The translations under genes and the position numbers were made by a program. A stretch of 64,000 nucleotides of DNA from Helichrysum umbraculigerum (Eukaryota; Streptophyta; Magnoliopsida; Asterales; Asteraceae): contig CATIUR010000003.1 in the NCBI GenBank assembly GCA_949592205.1, positions 145,925,259-145,989,258 of the forward strand, read 5' to 3'. Under the pieces are notes generated by a model, which was not told where the DNA came from, did not search any database, and worked only from the letters and a program-made list of their open reading frames with translations. Shown here piece after piece: positions 1 to 10,885 of the stretch (positions are counted from its first letter, which is position 1; each line of letters starts with the position of its first letter).

Positions 1-406
1 CTTTGTTGTAAGACTTGTTATGAGTGGGTTGAATCGTCGGTTACGGTTCCATTCACTTAGCTTTGGCTAATCCCCTCGTTGTTTAATGTTTTGCAGACTG
101 TGGTTAGTTGATGTAGATGTTCGGGTTGTAGATGTTGACTGGAAGTTTGACTAAAGCTTGGCGCAAAATTGATCTTTTGTAGATGTCTTTTGGAAACATT
201 TTATATAAGGCCCGTTTTGTGTTAATATGGGTTGTAACAATTATGGTTGTAAATACTTATCTAATTTAGCTATATTTTATTAGTCGTTAAACAGGGAAGC
301 TTTGTAAGTCGGTAAATGTTTTGTTTTGGGGGACTTGCGCTTCCGATTTTCCAAATATAATATTAAAATGATATGTTTTGGTTTGCGTGAAGGACCGGGC
401 CTTACA
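1..406. mobile_element. 3'-terminal piece of an unidentified LTR inserted in the outer element's LTR
   Basis: Homology to the outer element's other LTR (19624-23649) starts abruptly at 407. The sequence just left of it ends in CCTTACA, a normal LTR end, and the next five bases ACGAC (407-411) match the uninterrupted LTR at 20648-20652, as expected for a target duplication whose other copy lies outside the window. No coding sequence is seen. The phrase GCGCTTCCGATTTTCC near 335-355 faintly recalls the 3' ends of the other plus-oriented LTRs here, but the orientation is not certain. Confidence 0.5.
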
Positions 407-1258
407 ACGACTGCCGTCGTGTGGTTGGAATGACCAACGAGTAATATCCTGGGAGGGTTGTCAAATCGATAGTACTATCTGTATACTCAGTGGCTAGAGT
501 CACCTAGCTAATAGTTATAGGTTGCAAGCACTGGGACTTATGTGCACTACAACTACCTCGCGTAAACCTAGGATCGCACCAGGATCTGTTGTCTTATTCC
601 CAAAAATGTTGTGAAAACGTTTCATATAATTAGTTCAAGTTCAATTAATATGAAAACATTTCGTAATAACAGTTCAAGTTTAATAGCATGAAAGAAATCA
701 TGTTAATCAATTTCACATTGTAGCATGCAGCGCAATTATATAAAGCATGTAGCATGTTATATCACATTGTTCTATGTTTTCCACCCCTGGTTTTAAAAGC
801 ATTTAAAACAGTAGAAAATAGGGGCTGTGAACTCACGGTTTGCAAGTCTTCAGCAAAAACAGATAGCTAGTACAATAGTCCAACCGCGTCCCTCAAATAC
901 CTAGACGCAAATAATAATACTTTGTATAAGTATATGGACTTTTTGTTAAGTTGAAATGTTTATACATTTTAGTTGTTGGTGACATTTGTGTTCAAATAAT
1001 AGTTACGTTCAAGTATACATTTACATATACTTATTAGTTGAATATATATATTCTTGTATATAAATGTCGTCATTGTTATATACATATATATAGGTCGTTT
1101 GTTATTGTCGTGAATATAAATATAGTTGTCGTTTATGTTCCAAAAACATAACTTTGTTTGTTATAAAAACATATCTCGTTTTCATTTGTCGTTATATATA
1201 TAAATGCATTTATTAAAAGTTGTATCCATTTATATATATATATAATGTGTTGCTCGTA

Positions 1259-1322
<64 letters not shown>
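1259..1322. repeat. (AT)n microsatellite in the outer LTR
   Basis: Nearly pure TA/AT dinucleotide run. The matching run in the sister LTR is at about 21503-21578 and is slightly longer. Confidence 0.9.
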
Positions 1323-1325
<3 letters not shown>

Positions 1326-1731
1326 ATTTGTCGTTAACAAATAATTGTTATGGTTCCAATGTACATATAGTTCGGTTCTAAATCGTTTGTCGTTGTCTCA
1401 ATAGTCCACGTCATTTTACACGCCCCGTATTTAATAATCGATGTTAAGATTGCGTTTTTAGAAGTTTCGTAACCCATTGGGCTTTGGCCCAAAAACACGT
1501 AGTCCATTTACAAAAGCCCAATTAGTTTGGCCTAATAACTAGGCCCAATAGTTATGGTCCAATAATGAGGCCCATTAGGTGCGGCCCAAATACATTAACC
1601 AATTTATTTTTGGCCCATTATATACACTTATTAGTTTTAGTCCAATATCAATTAGGTCCATCAATAGTTCGGCCACACCAATTTCGGCCCAACACCAATT
1701 AAAAAAAAATAGGAACTCAAAGAAGCTCACA

Positions 1732-1795
1732 GGACTTGAACTTGTGACCACTTCTTCACCACCCCCACAACTTAACCACCAGGCTAGTTAAGCCA
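1732..1795 (-). other. tRNA-like module 1 in the outer LTR
   Basis: On the minus strand an A-box-like TAGCCTGGTGG (1786-1776) is followed 33 bases later by a B-box-like AGTTCAAGTCC (1742-1732), the spacing of a tRNA gene. The B box is the loop of a T-arm-like hairpin (about 6 of 7 pairs). A run of nine T follows downstream, a possible Pol III terminator. A full cloverleaf is not obvious, so this is a tRNA-derived relic or Pol III-like unit, not a functional tRNA gene. Confidence 0.55.
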
Positions 1796-1880
1796 TTTCT
1801 GATTTAGATACTAACAATATACTTATATGTATTTATAGGTTGTTATTCAAAATGAAATATACTCCAAAACAGGTCACAGG

Positions 1881-1940
1881 TGGCTCGAACCTGTGACCTT
1901 TCAGTGCAAACAACCAGCTTTTACCAGTAGGCTACAAACC
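1881..1940 (-). other. tRNA-like module 2 in the outer LTR
   Basis: Minus strand: A-box-like TAGCCTACTGG (1934-1924) and B-box-like GGTTCGAGCCA (1891-1881), 32 bases apart. The B box sits in the loop of a perfect 9-bp stem (GGTCACAGG with CCTGTGACC). A TTTT follows about ten bases after the stem. Confidence 0.6.
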
Positions 1941-2024
1941 TATCTTTGATTATATGTTGTAAATTTGTATATATATAACAGATTATTTTGAAAAAAAAAA
2001 TTAATGAAATTAAAACTAATCATG

Positions 2025-2081
2025 GGACTCGAACCCATGACCCTTCCTTTCAAGTCCAACGCTTTAACCACTTAGCCAACT
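2025..2081 (-). other. tRNA-like module 3 in the outer LTR (serine-like)
   Basis: Minus strand: perfect A box TGGCTAAGTGG (2078-2068) and perfect B box GGTTCGAGTCC (2035-2025), 32 bases apart. CTTGAAA between them looks like the anticodon loop of tRNA-Ser(UGA), but the anticodon stem and the long variable arm are not preserved. The T-arm stem is CATGG(G)/CCCATG, and TTTT plus a ten-T run follow. This is the best of the three modules. Confidence 0.65.
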
Positions 2082-2105
2082 TATTACTTTCTGTTTAATC
2101 TACTT

Positions 2106-2205
<100 letters not shown>

Positions 2206-3485
2206 AGACATTTTCGAAAAATATGTTTTATTTACAACCGAAGATCCATAACTGGTAATGCATACATACACATATATTTTTGGTTTAAGTGTCATTTGTT
2301 ACATGTTTCTTTCATAAGGTTTTACCCATGTTTACAACATATATTTATTATAAGAATCATCACCACAACAATATTTATAATTTATCAAGTTAAAGCTATA
2401 TATAGGAAATTAAAATGAAGAGAAACCTCACAAAAAGTTCAAGATGATGGATGATCCTGTGATGTTGATGATGACGATTATGACGAACGATGATGATGAT
2501 TATGAGTGAACCGTATGATGATGATCAAGAACCCATTTTTGTGTAGTGTTAAGGTTTTAAGTTTGAGGGTGTTTTGATGATTGTGATGAAGATGATAATG
2601 GTGAAAATGAAGGAGGAAGTTTAGCTCCTGATTGTTGCCTCCTCTGCTTGTTGCTGCTGCCGATGGTGTCCAGAGAAGAAGAAGAAAAGAAAAAAAAAGT
2701 TGGTAACCTCAATAATTCAGTGTGTGTGTGTGTGTGATCTGATGAAATGAGATGAAATGTGTATGTATGGTTTTTGGTTCCAAAATTTCAACAAGAGTTA
2801 TGGAGGTGAATGGATTTTGTCGACAGATATTTTTAGTTGGTGCATTATTGGTATTTTTTGACCCGTTAATTTCGAGTACGGGTATAATTTGTGATACATC
2901 GGGTATAATAAAATTACTCGTTAGTTAAATCTTTATTTTAAACTTAGTAAGTGATAATTATAAAAGTGAAATACTTTGTTAAAGTCGTTAATATAATTAG
3001 TCACGGTAAAAGTACTGTACGAGTAAATCGCGTGCCAGTTTTCAGTTAAATTTGGAAACCATATTTTGAAGAAATGTTCTACATACTAAAACAGTAATAA
3101 GCTGTATAATACTTTTAGTATTTTAAATCTCTAGGCACGTTTTATAATTGGTTCTGTTCGAGTATATACGTTTAATATAAAACGTCTAATTTGTTATATT
3201 ATCTCAATAATATAAATAATCAATATTTGTAGTCAATAATTTTTGAATTATCAATTATTTTGGATCACCAACATTATTGTGTTTTCTTTGTCGAGTTTAA
3301 TACGTTAATTTGTACGCAATTATATATACACATATAACTACAACCAAATATATCACGTAATCACATAGTAAGTTTTCACCAAACTTATACACAAAATAGT
3401 TTTGAATTCACTCAATCAGGAAATTACTCTAGGTAATGCATGTAATTAAGTAAGGATTAATACCCTAAATGGAGGATTGTCACAT

Positions 3486-3496
3486 TCTCCCCCCGT
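3486..3496 (-). other. Polypurine tract of the outer element
   Basis: Minus-strand CGGGGGGAGAA immediately upstream of the 3' LTR, the expected primer site for plus-strand DNA synthesis in an LTR retrotransposon. Confidence 0.8.
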
Positions 3497-3501
3497 TAGC
3501 G

Positions 3502-3520
3502 AAATCTCGTCCCGAGATTT
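3502..3520 (-). other. Stem-loop before the PPT (outer element)
   Basis: AAATCTCG-GGA-CGAGATTT is a perfect 8-bp stem with a 3-nt loop, overlapping the pol stop codon. The inner and gag-only elements have AAATTTCG-GGA-CGAAATTT at the same place. The T/A pair replaced by C/G is a compensatory change, which argues that the stem is maintained. Confidence 0.75.
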
Positions 3521-6500
3521 AAGTTGAGTCGTGAGTCTCGGTCACGTTTTCGAAAAGTTGAGGGTATTTCTTTCGCATTTCATCCTCGCGTTCCCAAGTA
3601 GACTCAGGACCGCGCTTCGAGTTCCAACGAACTTTGACGAGTTTGATCCGACTGCGTCGGAGTTTGTGGGTTTTGCGGGTTATTATTTCGATGGGTTCCT
3701 CCACAAAATTTAGTTTTGAGTCAACAAAGACCTCGTCAGGAGGAATGATTAATGTCTCGTCAGAAAGACACTTCTTAAGGTTACTAACGTGAAAAGTGTC
3801 ATGAATGTTTCTTAGCTCTTGTGGCAATTTGAGTTTGTAAGCGACAGGACCAATCCTGGCAAGGATTTCAAAAGGTCCAACATCTCGCGGGTTCAGCTTT
3901 CCTCGTTTGCCAAATCGTGATATCTCTTTCCAAGGCGATACTTTGAGTAGGACCTTGTCACCTACTTGAAATTCCAATGGTTTACGGCGGTTATCGGCGT
4001 AACTCTTTTGTCTGTCTCTCGCTGTTTTCAATCGGTCGAGTACTTGAGATATCTTGTCCGTGGTTTCTTGGACAAGTTCAGGTCCGGATAGTTGTCTGTC
4101 ACCCATCTCTGCCCAACAGAGTGGTGATCGACATTTGCGCCCATACAGTGCTTCGAATGGCGCCATCTGTATGCTGGTGTGATAACTGTTGTTGTAGGAG
4201 AATTCTGCTAATGGTAGATGAGTATCCCAGTTTCCTCCAAAGTCAATCACACACGCTCTTAACAAATCTTCGAGCGTTTGAATCGTTCGTTCGCTCTGGC
4301 CATCGGTTTGTGGATGATAGGCTGTACTCATGTCAAGTCGAGTACAAAAGCTTGTTGTAGTGACTGCCAGAAGCGAGATGTAAATCTGCTATCTCTATCA
4401 GATATAATGGACAATGGTACACCGTGTCGAGAAACGATCTCTTTGATATAGATCTTTGCCAGTTTCTCTAGTTTATCATTTTCCTTGATAGCAATAAAGT
4501 GAGCTGATTTCGTCAATCGATCGACAATCACCCATATTGAATCAACTCCCGTTGATGTCTTTGGTAGCTTAGTGATGAAATCCATCGTTATGTGTTCCCA
4601 TTTCCATTGTGGCATCTCCGGTTGTTGCAACAGTCCTGAAGGTTTTTGATATTCAACCTTGACCTTTGAACAAGTTAGACATTTGCTGACATAAGTAGCG
4701 ATGTCTCTCTTCATGTTAGGCCACCAATAGAAACCTTTCACATCTTGGTACATCTTATCTGCACCAGGATGAATCGAGTAGTTGGACTTGTGAGCTTCGT
4801 CCAAAATCAGCATGCGTAGATCATAGTCGCACGGTACCCAAATTCGATTCATGAAGTATAAAACTCCATTTTCTTTCGTTTCAAGTTGTTTCTCCATCCC
4901 CTTCAGGGATTCGTCTTTCATGCGCTCAGCGGTGAAAGCTAATTGCTGCGCGTCGTGAATTTGAGTAATGAGATTCGAGTGGATTGTCAGTACCAAAGCT
5001 CGAACTCTGCGAGGTTTAACGTTCTCCTTACGACTCAGGGCATCTGCTACTACGTTAGCCTTGCCCGGATGGTACTTAATCTCACAGTCGTAATCATTCA
5101 GCAATTCAACCCAACGTCTCTGTCTCATGTTGAGCTCTTTCTGGTCGAATATGTGTTGTAAACTCTTGTGGTCAGTGAAAATTGTACACTTTGTGCCATA
5201 TAAGTAGTGTCTCCAAATCTTTAATGCAAAAATGACTGCTCCTAACTCTAAGTCATGAGTTGTATAGTTCTTCTCGTGAATCTTCAATTGACGAGATGCA
5301 TAAGCAATAACTTTGTCGTTTTGCATGAGAACACAACCTAATCCTTGACGTGAGGCATCACAATAAACAATGAAGTTCTCTGTTCCCTCAGGTAAGGATA
5401 GAATCGGTGCAGTGCTCAACTTTTGTTTCAACAGTTGGAAGGCGTTCTCTTGTTTCTCACCCCATTCAAATTTCTTATCCTTCTGAGTTAAGGTGGTGAG
5501 TGACTGAGCTATCTTTGAAAAGTTTTCGATAAATCGTCGGTAATAGCCAGCCAAACCAAGAAATTGTCGAATTTCTGTGGGGGTTTCCGGTGCTTTCCAG
5601 TTCTTAATCGCCTCTATCTTGGACGGGTCCACATGAATTCCTTTATCATTTATCACGTGACCTAGGAAATGAACCTCTCTAATCCAAAATTCGCATTTGG
5701 AGAACTTAGCATACAGTTTCTCGTTCTCAAGTAGTTGGAGGATAAGTCTCAAATGCTGTTCGTGATCCTCTTTCGTCTTTGAGTAAATCAAAATATCGTC
5801 AATGAACACAATGACAAACTTATCTAAGTAAGGTTTGCACACTCGGTTCATGAGATCCATGAATACTGCCGGCGCATTAGTCAATCCAAACGGCATGACT
5901 AGAAACTCATAATGACCATAACGAGTCCTAAACGCTGTCTTCGGCACATCCTCTTCTCGAACCTTCAGTTGATGGTAACCAGAACGAAGATCGATCTTAG
6001 AGTAGTAACTAGATCCTTGAAGTTGATCGAACAGATCGTCAATGCGTGGTAACGGATATCGGTTCTTGATAGTTACTTTATTCAATTCTCTGTAGTCAAT
6101 GCACATGCGCATGGATCCATCCTTCTTCTTGACAAACAAAACCGGAGCTCCCCAAGGTGAAAAGCTCGATCGGATGAATCCTAAGTCTAAGAGCTCCTGC
6201 AACTGTGTAGACAGTTCTTGCATCTCTGATGGAGCTAGACGATAAGGTGAGCGAGCGATTGGTGCGGCTCCAGGCACCAGATCGATGCGAAACTCGACTT
6301 GTCGCGGAGGTGGTAATCCTGGAAGATCGTCAGGAAACACTCCCGGATAGTCTCGCACTACAGGTATGTCGTCTAAGCGTTTCTCTACAGGTTTCTTTTC
6401 CACAACATGCGCCAAAAATGCTGGATATCCCTTGCGGAGATATTTACAAGCTTTTAAGCAATTAATAGTTTTGACGGTGCTCGTCCTCTTATCTCCTTGT

Positions 6501-7780
6501 ATCACCAAAGTTTCTCCAGTTGACAATGGTAAACGAATCATTTTATCAAAGCAAACAATCTCTGCACGATTTTTCGACAACCAGTCCATACCGACTACGA
6601 TGTCAAAGCTTCCCAACTCAACCGGTAGTAAGTCTATTTTGAAAAGATGACCCTCCAATGCTAGAGTACATCCTGGTACTATTTCTCCTGATTCAATCAA
6701 CCTACCATCGGCTAGTTCTAAGGTGTACTTGTTGTCTAGTTTACAAGATCTTACGTCTAATAGTGGTCTAAAGTCCTTAGATACAAAACTCAAATCGGCG
6801 CCAGAATCAAATAATACGGAGGCATAATGATCGTTAACTAGAAACGTACCAGTGACAGTGTTGGGGTCCTGGCGTGCCTCTTGCGCTCCAACGACAAATG
6901 CACGACCCCTAGCTGGCTGGATGTTGGCGTTTCCACGATTGTTGTTGTTGTTCGGGTTCGCAGGGCGGTTCGGATTATTTTGGTTGCCACGGTTCAGTTT
7001 AGGGCACTTGTTTCGGAAATGGCCTTGTTCGCCACATTCGAAACATCCATTTGCTGGTCGATCCCTATTTGCTTGAGTGGTAGGGTTCGCTCTACAGTAT
7101 TGGGCCAGATGCCCCCAGCGTTTGCAATTCCCACAGAAAGTACAGTCACCATCATGGTGACGTTCACACTTGCCACACTTGGGCTTACTCCCCATGTAAG
7201 TCTTTTGTTCAGCAGTAGTGGCAATGTAGGCTTTCGTGGTACTAGCCTGCTTCTTATTCTTGTGACCCTGACGGTCATTCCACTTGCGTTTTCCTTTCCC
7301 AGCATCAGCATTGCTGGATTCAACCTTTCCAGTAGCAGCTTTCTTAGTGAGATTTCCCATTCTTACTGCTTCATCAGTCAAACGCTGTGCTAGTTCCACA
7401 GCACTCTTAAAAGTAGCAGGATTTGATGATGTTACCAAACTTCGAATTTGTGGCACTAAACCCCAGATATACCTTTCAGTGCGCTTGTACTCAGGAGTGA
7501 CCATGTGCGGTACAAGGCGTGCCAGTTCTTGAAATCTGGTGGTATATCCTGTGATATCAGCACCAACCATAGCAATGTTCCAGAGCTCAGACTCAATCTT
7601 CTGCAGTTCACTACGGGGACAAAACTCTTCCATGACCATAGTTTTCAAAGTTTCCCAAGACAGTGAATGAGCGGCTGGACGTCCCATTGCTTGCCTTTGG
7701 GCGTTCCACCAGGTCAAAGCCTTATCACTAAACGTGCATGTAGCATACATTACCATATCTTCACGGGCACACTTGCTAAT
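3519..7780 (-). pseudogene. Gag-pol of the outer chromovirus, 3' part, with frameshift
   Basis: Encodes the rest of gag (from the point broken by the inner insertion), a zinc knuckle (CFECGEQGHFRNKC), aspartic protease (LFDSGADLSF), reverse transcriptase with FIDDILIYS, RNase H (YCDASRQGLG, FTDHKSL), integrase with the zinc-binding N domain and D-D-E core, and a chromodomain-like C terminus ending at 3519. Near 4328-4345 one base is missing before MSTAYHPQTDGQSE relative to the intact relative at 10886, which splits integrase into two frames. The first residues of this frame at 7781-7795 come from the neighbouring LTR and are not native. This copy cannot make full Pol without recoding. Confidence 0.92.
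7776..7780. repeat. Target-site duplication, left copy (inner element)
   Basis: CTAAT, matching 18017-18021 at the other end of the inner element. Removing one copy plus the element rejoins the outer gag frame exactly at the codons for Ile-Ser. Confidence 0.95.
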
Positions 7781-8648
7781 TGTGACAACCGTCAATTTAG
7801 GACTATATTTTAGTGCCTAATTAAGTTTTAATACATGTAATTAGTTCTGTGTTAGGCTAATTAATGTATCAATTATTATATATATTGTTGAATATATATC
7901 TACAATTATGCGATTTGTTTAAATCGTACGAGTTCAAATCAAATGTAATCCGATTAAATAAATGCGGACGTTGGTGATCAACTTTTATTAAATAACGCTT
8001 CTATGTCAAAAGTATGATTATTTTAATAATTCATATTCGTTCGTACCATACAATCAAAAAGTTACACTATTTAAAATGTAAAACGCGCAAACAAATGAAC
8101 TTATTCTTTTTCATCTTTCAAATATAAAGTGATTAGTAAAATATTTAAATAAAATATAGCGTAATAATTTGTATTTTAAAATGTACCAACTAATATTTAA
8201 AATAATTATTTAACATATAAATGACGGAGCAAACGAACATCGCACGGAGCGGGAACGCGGGGCGAAAGTGGGGATTTAACCTCCCACTCCCACCCACTTT
8301 TCCCCATTTCACTTTTTCTCTATCTTTCTTCTCTCTATTTTCTCTCAAATAAACCCCAACCCAAAATCATCAAAATTCGCAAAATAAACACATTAAACGA
8401 CTTCAAAACACTATACTCCTTTGGAAATAAACGACCACCTCGCGACGATCTACACTTCTACCTTTCCGGAATTTCATTTCGGCGATTTGTAAGTTTCCGA
8501 CAAATTACGAAATCTCTCGATTTTACTTATTTTTCATATATTATTGTTTAGATAAGCTTAATATGTCCCTATGAGGGTTGGGTAAAAGAATCAGACCAAA
8601 CGGAAACCCGAAAACACGTTTTTGGCTCGAAATCCGTCAAACAGGTGG

Positions 8649-9200
8649 TAGTGTCGCATAGATGAACCCAGATACGCGACACTACTAGCGACACTTCCTA
8701 AGTGCCGCTATACTTCTGATACCGACACTCCTTAAGTGTCGCATAAACTCAATTGTTGACCTTTGACCGTCACTAGATAAGTGACGCCCTATACTCTATA
8801 GCGACACTTGTTAAGTGCCGCCATATCCGTTTATCTGACACAACATACCGTCACTAGATAAGTGACGCCCCATGTTCTATACCGACACTTCATAAGTGTC
8901 GCATATAATCCCATTTTGATCTATACCCGTCACTCTACAAGTGACGCCATGCCATTTTACGCGACACTTCGGTAGTGCCGCTATGTTACCCGTCACTTCT
9001 TAAGTGACGCCTAAATATCCGAAATCATTATTTTATACGACACTTCCTAAGTGCCGCCGTTATGCTGAACCCGTCACTCCTGAAGTGACGCATACGACTT
9101 CATACGACACTACACCAGTGACGCTATACCTTAAATTTGACACATCATGCGACACTTCCTTAGTGCCGCATAATCTCCATTAGTGACGCCCATAGTGACG
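8649..9200 (+). repeat. Array of 13 short palindromic words in the inner 5' LTR
   Basis: Hairpin words start at 8689, 8723, 8768, 8802, 8849, 8883, 8928, 8962, 8991, 9038, 9072, 9105 and 9150. Two word types mostly alternate: CGACACT...AGTGYCG and CGTCACT...AGTGACG, each about 19-21 nt with a 5-6 nt loop. Distances alternate 34 and 45-47 bp, giving a super-period near 80 bp. Spacers are much less conserved than the arms. Confidence 0.9.
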
Positions 9201-9403
9201 CATAAAACAGCAGATTGTCCAACTATTTTTACACCAAGTGTCGAGATTTTTCAACTTCAAATACTTATTCCATACGACTTTTAGAACATGATGGGACTTA
9301 TATTTCAAGTGTAACACTTCAAAAACAAGACGATAACAACAACACTTTTATTTCAACAATTCACCAACGGGCCGTACGCGTTTTCAAAACATACTTCAAC
9401 AAT

Positions 9404-9490
9404 CAAACAAGTCGTTGTAACTTGTGTCAATTCAATCAAACAAGTCGTAGTAACTTGTAACAATACAATCAACCAAATCGGGGAAATTTG
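9404..9490 (+). repeat. Degenerate short direct repeats in the inner LTR
   Basis: CAATCAAACAAGTCGTTGTAA-like units recur about every 33 bp (2-3 copies). The same block is tandemly amplified more cleanly at 49836-49960 in a related solo LTR. Confidence 0.7.
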
Positions 9491-10434
9491 GACATTGAGT
9501 TAGACAAACAATTTCAATGGTAGTCTTTCGAGATACCAATACAATTAATAACAATTCAAGTGTCGTGGACACATTCAGGTTTCAAGTCTTTGGACACCAA
9601 CACACTGCTAATTACTTCAAGTTTATTAAGTTAAACACATCAGGAATCAGGTGAGTTTCATAGCCCCATTTTCACTGCTTTACAACTAGGGGTGTGATAT
9701 TACTACTCGATTTTGTTTTACAAGTAGAACGCAAGTGACAAACTTCAAATACTACATGAGTTTCAAGCTAATCATTTAAAGTCCTCCATAAGCATAGTCT
9801 CTAGTATTTTATAGCGTGAATGTTAGTATATGATATCATATGGGATTGACAATCCTCATCCGGGTTAGCACGCACTAATCGGTCAAACGGATGTATTAGC
9901 ATTTGGGAAGACGAATGTTGATTAGGCACTCGTAGGAGGCAAATCAGTTAGGTTTCCTTAATTGGACCTGACAAATCAGTTAAGCTCAGACTATGTGCTC
10001 ATGGACAGTATAACTTTTATTTTGCTTAATTGCATTTTAAATTCATTATAAATCTTGCGGTTCTGACAACTATACATTGACTTACAAACCTGTGAGCTCA
10101 CCAGCGTTTTCGCTGACCCATTTTAGTATATATCACAGGTACCCAGCAGTAGGTTGACTGCACAAGCAGGGATTTCTAGCTCGAGTCAGCATACATACAA
10201 TTAGAGATTGGACTGCATTATTATATTTTGTAAAAGTAATTATGCCATGTAATCTCTCAATTTCAGGAACCGAGCTAGTGCTATATTATTTTTGATGTAA
10301 ACGTTCACGTTATTAATACAAGTTTAAAACGACGCATATAGTGGTCGTTCATTATTATCTTTGTGCTTTGTATATTGATTAGTGGCACCCAAATCAAGCT
10401 TCCGCAAATCATTAAATTTGGGGGTGTCACAGAT

Positions 10435-10447
10435 TGGTATCAGAGCC
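10435..10447 (+). other. Primer-binding site of the inner element
   Basis: TGGTATCAGAGCC, complementary to the 3' end of initiator tRNA-Met, four bases after the 5' LTR. 10448-10885 is untranslated leader without a convincing ORF, unlike the outer element. Confidence 0.93.
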
Positions 10448-10885
10448 TAAGGTTATAGTGAACTAGGTTGCATTTAGTGGGCCTAGACTATGACCGTTAG
10501 GCAGTATTCCTTATTAGTTATGACTAGTTCAGGGATTACATCATACGACTTTAATTTAACATAGCCTGATCAACTATGTACAATTAAAGAAAGATGATGT
10601 GAAATCTGAAAGAGTTATGTTGAACAGGAATGCATTAGTTGACTCTGACCTCGAGAGAAACGGGACTCAAAACACTTATGTGCTAGACACTCAATAGGTT
10701 ATTATGTGATATACATATATACATGAATAGACCTCATTACAACTTTAGGCTATATTATATTATATTATATGAATATAGACCTCTTTCTTTCAAACGTTTT
10801 GTCTCGGAATGACAAACACACCACTAGTTCATCATACTCGGACTAGTATCTTATTTCATTTCCTTGTTCTTTCTTACTCAGCATC

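Larger units (their letters stand above)
7781..10431 (+). mobile_element. 5' LTR of the inner element
   Basis: Runs from TGTGACAACC to GGGTGTCACA. Layout: AT-rich first 500 bases, a CT-rich patch (about 8310-8350, a possible promoter Y-patch), a palindrome array (8649-9200), short direct repeats (about 9404-9490), and a conserved 3' end TTCCGCAAATCATTAAATTT. Small open frames inside (e.g. 9215-9460) look fortuitous. Confidence 0.95.

Noticed and set aside
8649..9200. CRISPR-like array
   Set aside because: Regularly spaced dyads, but in a plant LTR with no cas genes. The repeats are short hairpin words of two alternating types.
9215..9460. 81-residue frame in each inner LTR (also 16800-17045)
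   Set aside because: Begins at a non-ATG codon directly after the palindrome array, has no recognisable motif, and is present twice only because the LTR is duplicated.
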